A stretch of 64,000 bases of DNA from Acetobacteraceae bacterium AT-5844. GTDB taxonomy: Bacteria > Pseudomonadota > Alphaproteobacteria > Acetobacterales > Acetobacteraceae. The notes beneath the pieces are model-generated. The model worked only from the letters and a program-made list of their open reading frames with translations. It did no database searches and was not told the origin of the DNA. The DNA is taken from the NCBI GenBank assembly GCA_000245075.1, contig JH599974.1, positions 48,000 to 111,999 of the forward strand, read 5' to 3'. How positions within the stretch are numbered: the first letter of the stretch is position 1; every line of letters starts with the position of its first letter. A program made the position numbers and the translations under genes. Shown piece by piece: positions 30,546-39,417 of the stretch.

Positions 30546-31334
30546 GTGTCTGAACATCATATAAGCGTTCCGGACGTCCGCGGCCAAGAGAAGAGTGCGT
30601 CACAAGTTCCTGTCGTGATCGTCACCAATGGGGTGACGCGTGCCGACAGCCGGGATGTCGCTGCCTTCTTCCGGAAGAGGCATGACGATGTCATTAAGGC
30701 GATCAAGCGCCTTCGTTGCTCTGCCGAATTCCGCCTCCGCAATTTTGCGGAGTTTAAAAACAAAGACTTAACGGGGGAACACACCTCTCACTTCATGATG
30801 ACGAAGGATGGCTTCACCTTCCTGGTCATGGGGTTCACAGGCGCGGACGCTGCCGCCTTCAAGGAAGCCTACATCGCCCAGTTCAACGCGATGGAGGATG
30901 AGTTACGGAGCCGGTCGGACGTTGATCCGATGAAGGCTTTGGGCGATCCGGTTGTACTGCGGGCCCTTTTACTCGGCTACGACGAGAAGGTCATCGCTTT
31001 GGAGGCCAAGGTGGCCTCAGACGCGCCAAAGACGGTCTTCTATGACAAGTTCATCAACGCCGATGGCTTGTACGGGCTCCAGAGCGCTGGTCGAGCTCTG
31101 GGGCAGGGGCCAAACAAGTTTGTCGCGAGGCTGAAGCAGGGATACCTCTTCTACCAGGGGGGTAACCTGATCGCTAAGCAGGTCTACATCCAGCAGGGCC
31201 TCTTCGAAATGAAGTCGAGCCTGGATGAACAGGGGAAAACCCGCTTCCAGGCGTTCATCACGCCTAAGGGACTTCAGTACTTCGCTAAGAAGTTTGGCCT
31301 GACGGTCATTCCTCCGGCGGAGGAGATGCACTAG
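30546..31334 (+). CDS. Rha-family regulator with KilA-C/ANT-type C-terminus
   Basis: The GTG at 30546 is chosen (GGAG upstream; the longer frame has no known content). Residues 20-115 match phage Rha proteins (SRDVAAFFRKRHDDVIKAIK, then FAEFKNKDLTGEHTSHFMMT, then GFTGADAAAFKEAYIAQFNA). Residues 140-255 match the phage antirepressor KilAC domain (NADGLYGLQSAGRALGQGPN, FQAFITPKGLQYFAKKFG). Such proteins modulate lysogeny or block superinfecting phage. Location inside the tail operon, with its own promoter region, marks it as an accessory gene. Confidence 0.82.
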   Translation: MSEHHISVPDVRGQEKSASQVPVVIVTNGVTRADSRDVAAFFRKRHDDVIKAIKRLRCSAEFRLRNFAEFKNKDLTGEHTSHFMMTKDGFTFLVMGFTGADAAAFKEAYIAQFNAMEDELRSRSDVDPMKALGDPVVLRALLLGYDEKVIALEAKVASDAPKTVFYDKFINADGLYGLQSAGRALGQGPNKFVARLKQGYLFYQGGNLIAKQVYIQQGLFEMKSSLDEQGKTRFQAFITPKGLQYFAKKFGLTVIPPAEEMH

Positions 31335-31627
31335 TGCCCCGTCTCTCGCGGCGGGTGGCATTCAGCTTCCCCGCTGCGGTTCTGGCTCTTGGCGGAAGAC
31401 TGCCGGAGCCTGAGCCCAACGACGATGAGTTAATCCGTCTGTGTGCTGAGATTGAAGCTTCGGACGCGGCGGGCGGTGAGGTCCCTGACTGGATCGAAAT
31501 TGGTCGGACTGTCGGAAGGACCAGAACGTACACAGTCGAGGGCGCCATCGCTAAAGGGCGCGTTCTGGATCGCTTCGGCGAGCCAGGGCCTAAGAGAATG
31601 CTGATACCGCTTACGGCGGTTAGCTGA
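31334..31627 (+). CDS. Hypothetical cassette protein (97 aa)
   Basis: GTG start overlaps the Rha stop (TAGTG), so the two are co-translated. The protein has an N-terminal hydrophobic stretch (VAFSFPAAVLALGG) and an acidic region (PEPEPNDDELIRLCAEIEAS). Not recognised. It is the last gene before the cassette terminator. Confidence 0.5.
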   Translation: MPRLSRRVAFSFPAAVLALGGRLPEPEPNDDELIRLCAEIEASDAAGGEVPDWIEIGRTVGRTRTYTVEGAIAKGRVLDRFGEPGPKRMLIPLTAVS

Positions 31628-31638
31628 ACAACCAAAGC

Positions 31639-31662
31639 AGGGCGCCCTAGGGCGCCCTTTCT
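31639..31662 (+). terminator. Terminator closing the accessory cassette
   Basis: AGGGCGCCCT is repeated back to back to make a strong self-complementary hairpin (31639-31658), followed by TTCTATTT. It would separate cassette transcription from gpJ downstream. Confidence 0.65.
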
Positions 31663-31677
31663 ATTTGGAGCCCCCAA

Positions 31678-33132
31678 TTGTCCGAAACTTTGACCTACGG
31701 CCTCGGGCCCGGCGGGCTCGTCCGCATGCGCCTGCCGGAGATCCGGCGCTCCATCTTCGACGAGCTTCGGGCCCGTATCGGGCAGCCCTTCGATGAGACC
31801 CCGGACAGCCTCAGCGGCCAGTTCGTGTCGATCTTCTCGGAGCGAGAGGCGGCGCTGTGGGAGCTGGTCCAGGCTGTCTGGCTGGCTGCATATCCCGCAA
31901 CCGCTACCGGCCTGAGCCTGGATTACGCCGTGAGCTATGCTGGCGTGACCCGCATCCAGCCCTCGCGGTCGTCCGCCAGGGTGATCTTGATCGGGGCGCA
32001 GGGGACGACTGTTCCTATCGGCTCAATCATCGAAAGCACCTACCTTCCGGCGGGGCAGGCGGTGCCGGCGCGGTTCTCAACCACGGCTGACACGGTGATC
32101 ACCCGGGACGACGTGGCCTATCTGGCATTGCGGGCGCTGAATGCGCCTCCGACCGGCACCACCTACACCGTGACCTACAATGGATCGACGGTCAGCTACA
32201 CGACGGTCAGTGGCGATACCGGTACGCATGTCACGCTAGCCCTAAAAGCCGATATCGAGACACTTGGCGGCACGGCGATCTCGAACGGTCAGAACCTCGT
32301 TATCACCAGCCAGACGACGTTCCAGGCGGACTGGAGCGCGACATGGACACTGACCGCACTGGGCAGCCCCGCCACTGCCGAGGCTCTGAATACCGGCCCC
32401 ATCGAGGCTCCGGCCGAGAGCCTGACCCGAATTATCAGTGTAACCCCGGGCTGGTCTGCGGTTCGGCAGCCATCCGCCGCCACCCTCGGCACCAACCTTG
32501 AGACGGACGAGGAACTCCGGGCCCGCTATGCCACAGGCGTCTACCGCCTGGGCGCCGGAACCGTGCCGTCCATCCGGGCCAATCTGGAGCAGGACATCGC
32601 CGGGCTGGCGAGCCTCGCGGTCTACGAGAACACGACCAATGTGACGGATGCGGACGGACGGCCGCCTCACTCAGTGGAGGTCGTCATAGAGGGCGGGGAC
32701 GACGAAGCCATCTCTGCGGCGCTGTATCGCCTGAAGCCGGCCGGCATTCGCGCCTATGGCAACACACTGGTTCCCTATACGGACGACACCGGGTTCCAGC
32801 ACCAGATCGCCATCTCTCGCCCTGAGGATCAAATCGTGTGGCTCCGCGCCACGCTGACGACCACGAGCGAAGAGACAGTACCGGGCGACGTGGCTGCCAG
32901 GGCTCGGCGGGCACTCGTAGAAGCCGGCAGCGCCTTGGGGGTGGGGGAGGATGTCTTCCTCCAGCGCATCGCGTCGGCTGTCTTTGACGCGACGACAGGT
33001 GTCGCGGCGGTCGAACTCGAGGCGGTGGTCAGCGCCACGACGCCCGCGCCCGGGGACTACACGTCGAACGACATCGCCATCGGTCCGCGGCAGCGCGCCC
33101 GCTTCGCTCTTGATCGAACGACGGTGCTCTGA
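31678..33132 (+). CDS. Baseplate J protein (gpJ/gp47-like)
   Basis: TTG start at 31678. The 484-residue protein has the J-protein pattern: an N-terminal helix with QPFDETPDSLSGQFVSIFSE, a DYAVSYAGVTRIQPSRSSAR joint, a central beta insert, and EELRARYATGVYRLGAGTVP in the core. It forms the outer wedge of the baseplate. Translation must restart after the cassette terminator, so late expression here depends on readthrough or a local promoter. Confidence 0.88.
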   Translation: MSETLTYGLGPGGLVRMRLPEIRRSIFDELRARIGQPFDETPDSLSGQFVSIFSEREAALWELVQAVWLAAYPATATGLSLDYAVSYAGVTRIQPSRSSARVILIGAQGTTVPIGSIIESTYLPAGQAVPARFSTTADTVITRDDVAYLALRALNAPPTGTTYTVTYNGSTVSYTTVSGDTGTHVTLALKADIETLGGTAISNGQNLVITSQTTFQADWSATWTLTALGSPATAEALNTGPIEAPAESLTRIISVTPGWSAVRQPSAATLGTNLETDEELRARYATGVYRLGAGTVPSIRANLEQDIAGLASLAVYENTTNVTDADGRPPHSVEVVIEGGDDEAISAALYRLKPAGIRAYGNTLVPYTDDTGFQHQIAISRPEDQIVWLRATLTTTSEETVPGDVAARARRALVEAGSALGVGEDVFLQRIASAVFDATTGVAAVELEAVVSATTPAPGDYTSNDIAIGPRQRARFALDRTTVL

Positions 33133-33809
33133 TGGCGCGCGAACCGCAGGATGAAATCGCCTGGGGCAACGTCCTCCGGCAGCATGTAGGGCGCCCGAAA
33201 ACAGAGGGCTTTTTCCGGGCATTCTATCCGCCTATGACGGCGCTGGCCGCCACTCTCGACCAGATGCGAGACCAGCGTTCCCTAGACGAATTGGAAGGGG
33301 AGCGGCTCGACCTCGTCGGGTCGATCGTTGGCATCACCCGCGACGTCCCGAACGGCATCTACATGGCCTATTTCGGATACGCCGAGCAGCCCGCAGGCCG
33401 CGCTTATGGGCAGGCACGGTACCGCGCAGATGGCGAGCCCGCAGCAACCAGCTACACGGCGCCTGACGAGGAATACCGTTCTCTCATCCGGGCGAAGATC
33501 GCGCTGAACAATGGGCACGGGACGGCGCCCGAGATCGCAGCGGCGGTGCGGCACGTCTACCAGATCGAAGATGTCTCGGTCCGGGATGGTACGCCCGGGG
33601 TCATCGAACTCTGGATCGGCACGATCCCGTCACCGGATGATCAGCGCGAATTCCTGATCGAACCGCTGCTGCCCCGTGCCGCGGGCGTGCGCGTGAACAT
33701 CAATTTCTACAGCCCAGAATACTTTGGCTACGCCGAGCAGCCAGGGGCCATGGGCTACGGCCTCGCGCCCTATGCTCGCGAAGCCTCCAACAACATCAAC
33801 CCGCTCTAG
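33132..33809 (+). CDS. Baseplate/tail protein DUF2612 (gpI-like)
   Basis: The 225-residue protein has LDELEGERLDLVGSIVGITR near residue 48 and a GYAEQPAGRAYGQARY motif, characteristic of DUF2612. The YFGYAEQPG element recurs near the C-terminus. It follows gpJ directly (TGATG overlap) and likely links wedges to fibres. Confidence 0.85.
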   Translation: MAREPQDEIAWGNVLRQHVGRPKTEGFFRAFYPPMTALAATLDQMRDQRSLDELEGERLDLVGSIVGITRDVPNGIYMAYFGYAEQPAGRAYGQARYRADGEPAATSYTAPDEEYRSLIRAKIALNNGHGTAPEIAAAVRHVYQIEDVSVRDGTPGVIELWIGTIPSPDDQREFLIEPLLPRAAGVRVNINFYSPEYFGYAEQPGAMGYGLAPYAREASNNINPL

Positions 33810-33820
33810 AAGGGGTCACC

Positions 33821-34435
33821 ATGACCGTAGAGACGGCCTTCGAGCGCTTCGGCGAGCGGTTCGCTGCTGGCGGAACGGCTACGGAACCGACCGATACTCA
33901 GGCTAATGCCGGCCTGGCGTTCCTTGGCGCCAACCCACCGACCTTTGGCCTACACAACGCTCTCTTCCAGTGGCTGGACGACAAGGACAACTGGCTCTAC
34001 GGCCAGATGGCCTCCGTCATGGCTGATGCTGGCGTTACGCCGACAGCATCCAATATGGGGCTTTTGCTTGCCTCGCTGAACGGCTCCTATGCCCGGCGGT
34101 CAGACTTCGCAAATTCCCTGAACCAGAATGGGTACATCAAAACCCCAGGCGGCGTGATCATCCAGTGGGGCAGGGGCACTACGCCTCCCTCTGGGCAAAC
34201 CACTGCTGGAGCCACAGTCGTTTTCCCGATCGCGTTCCCGACTGCGACCTTGTGCGTTGTGGCGAACTCGAACGGGCCAGCGAACAGCACGGTTGGTTAC
34301 ATCCCAGTCGTCAACACCTCTTACACGACAAATGCCGGCTGCTCGATCGTCATGGACACTCTGAGCGCCAACCAGACGCCGAAGGTTAACTTCGACCTCA
34401 GCGTTCCTTTTTCCTACATCGCCATCGGGTGCTGA
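33821..34435 (+). CDS. Tail fibre with gp53-like C-terminal domain
   Basis: Residues 100-204 match the gp53-like C-terminal tail-fibre domain: NQNGYIKTPGGVIIQWGRGT, ATVVFPIAFPTATLCVVANS and a closing SYIAIGC. The N-terminal 90 residues presumably attach to the baseplate. Such domains bind host surface sugars. At 204 residues it is a short fibre. Confidence 0.78.
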   Translation: MTVETAFERFGERFAAGGTATEPTDTQANAGLAFLGANPPTFGLHNALFQWLDDKDNWLYGQMASVMADAGVTPTASNMGLLLASLNGSYARRSDFANSLNQNGYIKTPGGVIIQWGRGTTPPSGQTTAGATVVFPIAFPTATLCVVANSNGPANSTVGYIPVVNTSYTTNAGCSIVMDTLSANQTPKVNFDLSVPFSYIAIGC

Positions 34436-34438
34436 ACC

Positions 34439-34873
34439 ATGATCTACGCGACGGTTGACGCAGACGGTCGGGCGACCGGCTTCTACAACAGCGAGATCAA
34501 CACGATCCCAGAGGGCGCGTTCGAGATCTCTGCCGAGACTTATCGGGCATGGGTCGATAACACGCAGGCGCAGTGCTGGAACGGATCGGGTCTTGTGCCT
34601 TGTGAACCGCTTCCTTGGCAGGGGCAAGAGCCTGGCCCGATGTACGCCAGGACCTACAAGTCGGACATCTGGCGCCGCGCGACTGACGAGGAAGTGGTGA
34701 CGATCGACGCTGGTCTGACGGAAGCGCCCGCGAGGCTCCGTCGCCTGTGGGACGACAGCCAGGTCCTGATGCACGAGGCGGACGAATTCCCAATGATCCG
34801 CGACGTGATGGTAGACGCCTTTGGTGAAGAGCGGGCGAACGAACTTCTGGCAGCATCATACTGGGAGCCTTGA
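34439..34873 (+). CDS. Tail fibre assembly-like protein (144 aa)
   Basis: Starts MIYATVDADGRATGFYNSEI, the usual opening of phage tail-fibre assembly and associated proteins ('y..vd..G...gfy.......p'). It is placed right after a fibre gene. It may be a chaperone or a virion component. No enzymatic motif is present. Confidence 0.6.
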   Translation: MIYATVDADGRATGFYNSEINTIPEGAFEISAETYRAWVDNTQAQCWNGSGLVPCEPLPWQGQEPGPMYARTYKSDIWRRATDEEVVTIDAGLTEAPARLRRLWDDSQVLMHEADEFPMIRDVMVDAFGEERANELLAASYWEP

Positions 34874-34874
34874 C

Positions 34875-34988
34875 GTGGCGATGGTTCCTCGGATCCTGAA
34901 AGTCGTCGTGCCGGCCCCGTCCCCGGTCAGCGAGCCATTCGAGACTGCACCTAGCGCCGAGCTCACCATTGTCGTGACTGGCCGATAA
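34875..34988 (+). CDS. Tiny protein in fibre region (37 aa)
   Basis: GTG at 34875 (or ATG 34881) starts one base after the preceding stop and encodes MVPRILKVVVPAPSPVSEPF and a short acidic end. Spacing supports a real gene, but there is no recognised family and no strong ribosome site. Confidence 0.35.
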   Translation: MAMVPRILKVVVPAPSPVSEPFETAPSAELTIVVTGR

Positions 34989-35022
34989 CCGGCCACGCGT
35001 CCCCAAAATCTGGAGACACCGC

Positions 35023-35379
35023 ATGTCGGGAACCATTCCCCGGGCAGTGATCTTGCGCGCGCGCATCGGGCCTTACCGGGATGCGCGCATGAAAGAGCGG
35101 GCGCTCGGGTCCACGGTCTCCGTGTTCTTCGATGCCTGCGATGAGATCACAGACGCCCTTGTGCCGGAGGCTTCGGGCTTCGCCGCGATCTACTGGCGCC
35201 CTGAACTGTCTGATTACGACAGTCAGGTAGCGACGGCTCCTTGGGTTCAGACGGCGCCCGGTCAATGGCGAGCCGACGTCCCGATGGAGATGCCCGGCCC
35301 CTACACGATCTGGGGCTCGCTCCAGTCTCCAGCGGCCGAGGCCGCTCCCATCAGAGTTCTGTCCGTGGGGTCCGTATGA
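35023..35379 (+). CDS. Hypothetical structural-type protein (118 aa)
   Basis: A beta-rich protein (VILRARIGPYRDARMKERAL; YTIWGSLQSPAAEAAP) without catalytic motifs. It is translationally coupled to the large fibre gene (ATGA), so it may be an adaptor or an assembly partner. Not recognised. Confidence 0.55.
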   Translation: MSGTIPRAVILRARIGPYRDARMKERALGSTVSVFFDACDEITDALVPEASGFAAIYWRPELSDYDSQVATAPWVQTAPGQWRADVPMEMPGPYTIWGSLQSPAAEAAPIRVLSVGSV

Positions 35380-37484
35380 GCGAAACTGTTCCTCCGGGTG
35401 ATGTCCCCGGCACCACCACTCCGTGGCGTCAGGTCCACCAGGTTGGCGCGGCTGCTGGCGCGAGTGCCGGCGCGGGTGAGGGCGGGACTGCTGGTGCAGC
35501 CGCCGGTGCTGTTGCCGGTGCGGAGGCGGCCCTTGTCGCCATTGCGCCTGACGTCGCGACTGTGCAGGCGGCGCGGGAGGACGTCACGACCAAGGCGGGT
35601 CAGGTTGAGCAGGACCGTAACGCCACTGAGGCGGCTGCTGGTGACGCTCGCCTTTCCCGCGACCAAAGCCAAGCGGCCAAGGATGCGGCTGAGGCCGCCG
35701 CCCAGCTGACCAGTTCCGTTGTTGTCAACAATCCGATCACGGTTTTGACACGAGCGGAGCTGGAAGCTCTCACGAGCATTCCCGGCACAGAACCGCCGCA
35801 GCCGTTGAGGCCTCGCCTGCTAGCCACTGTACTGCACGAGGGACAGCTATATGTCCGCTCCGAGGACAACATGCGCTGGGACTGGTACGCCGCAGCGCCT
35901 CCCGAGCTGCAACGCCGACTGTCCGCACTCGGTATCTCGCCGGTCGTCAACATCCCTGGTGTCGGTCTGGCAATCACTGACCGGGGCGGCCGGGCAGTGC
36001 TGCTCACCTCGGCGGATGGGCTGGACATTAAAGCCGGCGTCATGCACGGGCGGCGCCTTCCAGACGGTGCGGTCCGCGTGGGCAGCTCGCTTTCGAATGT
36101 CGGGATCGATCATCTCCGGGATGGTTCGCTCCGGCTCGATCGTGTGGCGGGCGCACCGGATGGCCTCAGCGTGGTTGCCGATGCCAGCGGTGCCGTGGGT
36201 GTCATCGAGCGCCGCGACGGCAGTATCGATAGCTGGCGGGTCGATGTTTCCAACCGCGCCAAGCCGGGCCTGATCCGGTCCAGGCGCCCGTTGAACCGTG
36301 GCCTCACCGCGATATCGGCCAATCAGACGGTCCACACGACGTGGTGCCTGGAAGATGATTTTGACCTCGTGCGGCTGGTGTTTGAGAACGACACGGCCAC
36401 ACCGTACACCGTGACGAAGGCCCTCGTCGCACCGAGCGCGTCTCCTAATGAGGCCGGAGGCCACCAGCCCATAGACGCAGCGGGATCGGCGGTGTCGTGG
36501 GTGCCGGTGACGTTTGATGGCTTGGGCGCCGATCTCGGCCCACGGCCTACGCCGGGCTCGGTACTCACGGTCACCGTGCCGGGCATTGGGGCCAATCAGG
36601 TCAAATCCTACGCGTGCTCCGACTGGATACGGATTTCGTCCCTCCTGCCTGCACCGGCGAACCCGTCTCAGCAACTGCGCTATGCAATGACCCGCAGTTT
36701 CTATTCTGGTGCGGCCCGCGGGCAGCGCTGGGCGGGCCTGGATACGGCAGTATCCTCGCCCTACAGCTTGGGCAGGATTGGGCGGGGCTTACTGGGTGCG
36801 GGCGATGCCACGTCGGGCGCATTCCCAACCGCTATCAGCACTGGGTGGTCAGTGCCCGCGATCCTCCAATACTATTCCAGAAGCCGTGGCGCCACGATTG
36901 TGAACCTCGGCGACAGCATCAGCCAGGGCACTGGCAGTGTCGGCGACGCGGTGGGATGGGCTCATCTGGCGTGTGGGCAGCTGAGCAAAGCTGGCCGGCC
37001 CGTTTCGCTGTGCAATGCCGGTTGGGGTGGTCAGAGTTCGCTAAACTTCTACCTGCGCGGGCGGCAGGAGGTGGACATCTCCCGGCCGAGCGTCATGCCG
37101 ATTGCGGTGTTCTCTCCCAATGATGGGACCCCGACGCAGGCGAGCGTCAATGCGTCGTTCAGCCGAGCCATTGACCTCGCGGACTATGCCATTTCCCTCG
37201 GCGTCGTGCCGATCTTCCTGACGCCCATTCCTTGGGTGTCGCTCACGGCGGAGACTGACGCACTACGTCTCCAGCTCGTGACACGACTGCGGGCCATGGC
37301 GAGCAGCGGTAGCATCCTGGTGCTCGACATGGATGCCATCGTCAGCGACGGCGCCACTCCGGCCCGCATCCAACCCGAGTACGACGCAGATGGAACGCAT
37401 CTGAGCGACGCCGGACAGCGCGCCGTGGCACGCGAAGCGGTTCAGCTCTTCTCACGCATTCTGGGATATGGAGGGGCTCGATGA
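35376..37484 (+). CDS. Tail fibre/spike with C-terminal SGNH (GDSL-like) hydrolase domain
   Basis: ATG 35376 gives 702 residues. The first 120 are an Ala/Gly-rich and coiled-coil attachment region (AREDVTTKAGQVEQDRNATE); residues 120-480 are beta-rich. Residues 500-700 form an SGNH hydrolase: block I NLGDSIS (catalytic Ser near residue 514), AGWGGQSS, FSPNDG, and block V DGTHLS supplying Asp and His near residue 675. Such domains on phage fibres remove acetyl or other ester groups from capsule or lipopolysaccharide. The substrate is unknown. Confidence 0.82.
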   Translation: MSETVPPGDVPGTTTPWRQVHQVGAAAGASAGAGEGGTAGAAAGAVAGAEAALVAIAPDVATVQAAREDVTTKAGQVEQDRNATEAAAGDARLSRDQSQAAKDAAEAAAQLTSSVVVNNPITVLTRAELEALTSIPGTEPPQPLRPRLLATVLHEGQLYVRSEDNMRWDWYAAAPPELQRRLSALGISPVVNIPGVGLAITDRGGRAVLLTSADGLDIKAGVMHGRRLPDGAVRVGSSLSNVGIDHLRDGSLRLDRVAGAPDGLSVVADASGAVGVIERRDGSIDSWRVDVSNRAKPGLIRSRRPLNRGLTAISANQTVHTTWCLEDDFDLVRLVFENDTATPYTVTKALVAPSASPNEAGGHQPIDAAGSAVSWVPVTFDGLGADLGPRPTPGSVLTVTVPGIGANQVKSYACSDWIRISSLLPAPANPSQQLRYAMTRSFYSGAARGQRWAGLDTAVSSPYSLGRIGRGLLGAGDATSGAFPTAISTGWSVPAILQYYSRSRGATIVNLGDSISQGTGSVGDAVGWAHLACGQLSKAGRPVSLCNAGWGGQSSLNFYLRGRQEVDISRPSVMPIAVFSPNDGTPTQASVNASFSRAIDLADYAISLGVVPIFLTPIPWVSLTAETDALRLQLVTRLRAMASSGSILVLDMDAIVSDGATPARIQPEYDADGTHLSDAGQRAVAREAVQLFSRILGYGGAR

Positions 37485-38245
37485 GCGCCACGGTTTATCG
37501 TGTCGGGGGCGACTACAGCGCCCTCAACCTCGGCACCATCCTGCCGGTGACGGACGGATTGGTCGGCGCGTATTTCCCTGGCTACGACGCCGCACGAACG
37601 GGCAAGAACCACGCCCCCGGGGGCGTCGATGGCGTTGTGGTCGGGACGCCGACGTATTTCGAGGGTTATGCGCGGTTCACAGGGCAGCAGCATTTCGTCG
37701 AACTGGACCTGCCCGAGACTGACGCCATCACCTACCTGATTGTCTGGAGGTCGGTGACTTCGGGAACTCCCAGCTATCGCTTCCCCATCGGCAACCTGGG
37801 GGCTTCCACGGCCTACCCGTCCGCCGTCTACGGAGCCGGCATCCGTGGCGCGCCGTCAGCGTCGTCGCTGGGTATGGGTGTTACAGGCGGAGCAGCAACC
37901 TCCACTCCAGGGGTTAGCTATGCCGCCATTAATGGTGGTTTGGATAACACGCAGTGGGCGTTTGCTGGCGGCACCACCCCTGCGGATGGGGCAGGGCGCG
38001 AGGTCTTCGACCTGACGCGCGGTATTCGTCAAGCCACTGCTCCGGCTCTCAGTGGTGGCCGCCTGATCAATACCGAGAAGAAGATCAGGCTGGGCTCCAG
38101 CCATTGGTCTGGGGACAATGGGGCGCAGGTGGACGTCGCGGCTGCGTTTGTCTTCACGCGAGTTACTAGCCAGGAAGAGCAGCAGGCGTTGTACGAACTC
38201 TGCCAGTTCCGTCTGGCGGGCCTGTCTTCGCCGATTGTGATCTGA
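37481..38245 (+). CDS. Tail-associated lectin-like beta protein (254 aa)
   Basis: A beta-rich protein coupled to the esterase fibre gene (ATGA). Repeats of Gly and aromatic residues (GLVGAYFPGYDAARTGKNHA; GARFTGQQHFVELD-like) and a final helix (SQEEQQALYELCQFRLAGL) suggest a LamG/concanavalin-like sugar-binding fold. Host-surface binding is inferred. Confidence 0.55.
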   Translation: MSATVYRVGGDYSALNLGTILPVTDGLVGAYFPGYDAARTGKNHAPGGVDGVVVGTPTYFEGYARFTGQQHFVELDLPETDAITYLIVWRSVTSGTPSYRFPIGNLGASTAYPSAVYGAGIRGAPSASSLGMGVTGGAATSTPGVSYAAINGGLDNTQWAFAGGTTPADGAGREVFDLTRGIRQATAPALSGGRLINTEKKIRLGSSHWSGDNGAQVDVAAAFVFTRVTSQEEQQALYELCQFRLAGLSSPIVI

Positions 38246-38249
38246 CGAC

Positions 38250-38747
38250 ATGCCCCTGAACCAGCCGGAGACCCAAGATGAGATCCACAAATTGCGCTCC
38301 CGCGTCCATGAACTGAGCAACCAGCTCATGGCGCAGGGGCGGGCGCCTACCAAGCAGCCACCCAGCAGCGCCGCCATTATCGGCCTCGCCGCCTCCGCTG
38401 TTGCTGTCGTCGTCGGTAGCATCACCATCGGCTCTCTCCTATTCAATATGGGCGGCACCGTTCGGGAGATGCAGATTACGCAGAACGGCTTCACTGCCGC
38501 GCTCGCTCGCATGGAGGCATCGGTTAACACCGGGCGGGACCAGCGGGAGAGGGACGTGAACCGCCTGGAGACCTTGATCAAGGCACTGGATGCCGAGCAA
38601 CGGGCCATGGGGTCTCGCCTTACTCGACAGGAAGTCTTGCAGGGTGTGCAGCGCCCAACTCCTCAATCTGATAGTGGCCCCATGGTGGCCGGTGTCGATC
38701 TTCTGCCCGTCACCATCAAAGCCGTCTGGCGCGACCTGACGCACTGA
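38250..38747 (+). CDS. Membrane protein with coiled coils, lysis region (165 aa)
   Basis: Short N-terminal coiled coil (DEIHKLRSRVHELSNQLMAQ), one clear transmembrane span (AAIIGLAASAVAVVVGSITI) at about residues 47-70, then a second coiled coil (RERDVNRLETLIKALDAEQR). This layout fits a spanin-like or holin-modulating protein, but no lipobox is present. It precedes the holin. Confidence 0.55.
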   Translation: MPLNQPETQDEIHKLRSRVHELSNQLMAQGRAPTKQPPSSAAIIGLAASAVAVVVGSITIGSLLFNMGGTVREMQITQNGFTAALARMEASVNTGRDQRERDVNRLETLIKALDAEQRAMGSRLTRQEVLQGVQRPTPQSDSGPMVAGVDLLPVTIKAVWRDLTH

Positions 38748-38790
38748 CCTGCCGGCTAGCCCGGCACCCCCACAATTCGGAGTTTACCCC

Positions 38791-39417
38791 ATGGGGCCAT
38801 TGATCCCCGTGGCGCTGAGCCTGTTGCCATCGCTCGCCAAATGGATTGGCGGCGACGGAGCGGGCGAAGTGGCCACGCGCGCGGCTGATGTCGTGCGAAC
38901 CGTGACGGGCGCGGACAACCCCGCAGATGCCGCCCTGGCCGTCTCCGACCCCGCCAAGGCCGCGGAACTGCGGGTGGCCCTGGCGAAGATCGAGCGAGAG
39001 GCCGAGGCGGCAGAGCGTGCGGCCTTTCTGGCTGACCTCGCCTCGGCGCGGCAACAGACCGTCGCGCTGGCGCAGGCCGGCAGCGGCATCGCCTGGGCGC
39101 CCGCCATCATCTCCACCGTGATCGTGGTGGGCTTCTTCGTCTGCACCCTGGTCATGCTCTTTGTCGAGCGGACCTGGGACGAACGAACGGCCGGCCTGCT
39201 GAACACCCTGTATGGGGCGCTGATCCTCGGCTTCGGCCAGGTCAGCAACTACTGGCTCGGCAGCAGTTCCGGCAGCAAGCGCAGTGGCGACGCCGTGCGG
39301 GAGATCGCGACGGCCCGGCCGGCCGCCGCGCCCGTCGTGATCTCGACATCCGGCCCCGTCACCACCGACAGCCTTAACGATGCATCGCTGGCTGCGGCCA
39401 GGGGAGGGCGCCAATGA
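38791..39417 (+). CDS. Holin, 3-TM GTA-holin-like family
   Basis: The 208-residue protein starts MGPLIPVALSLLPSLAKWIG and has a helical Ala/Glu stretch, then spans IAWAPAIISTVIVVGFFVCT and LNTLYGALILGFGQVSNYWL with the YWLGSSSGSKR end. This pattern is characteristic of the three-TM holin family shared with gene transfer agents. It permeabilises the inner membrane so that the endolysin can reach peptidoglycan. It overlaps the endolysin gene by four bases. Confidence 0.82.
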   Translation: MGPLIPVALSLLPSLAKWIGGDGAGEVATRAADVVRTVTGADNPADAALAVSDPAKAAELRVALAKIEREAEAAERAAFLADLASARQQTVALAQAGSGIAWAPAIISTVIVVGFFVCTLVMLFVERTWDERTAGLLNTLYGALILGFGQVSNYWLGSSSGSKRSGDAVREIATARPAAAPVVISTSGPVTTDSLNDASLAAARGGRQ

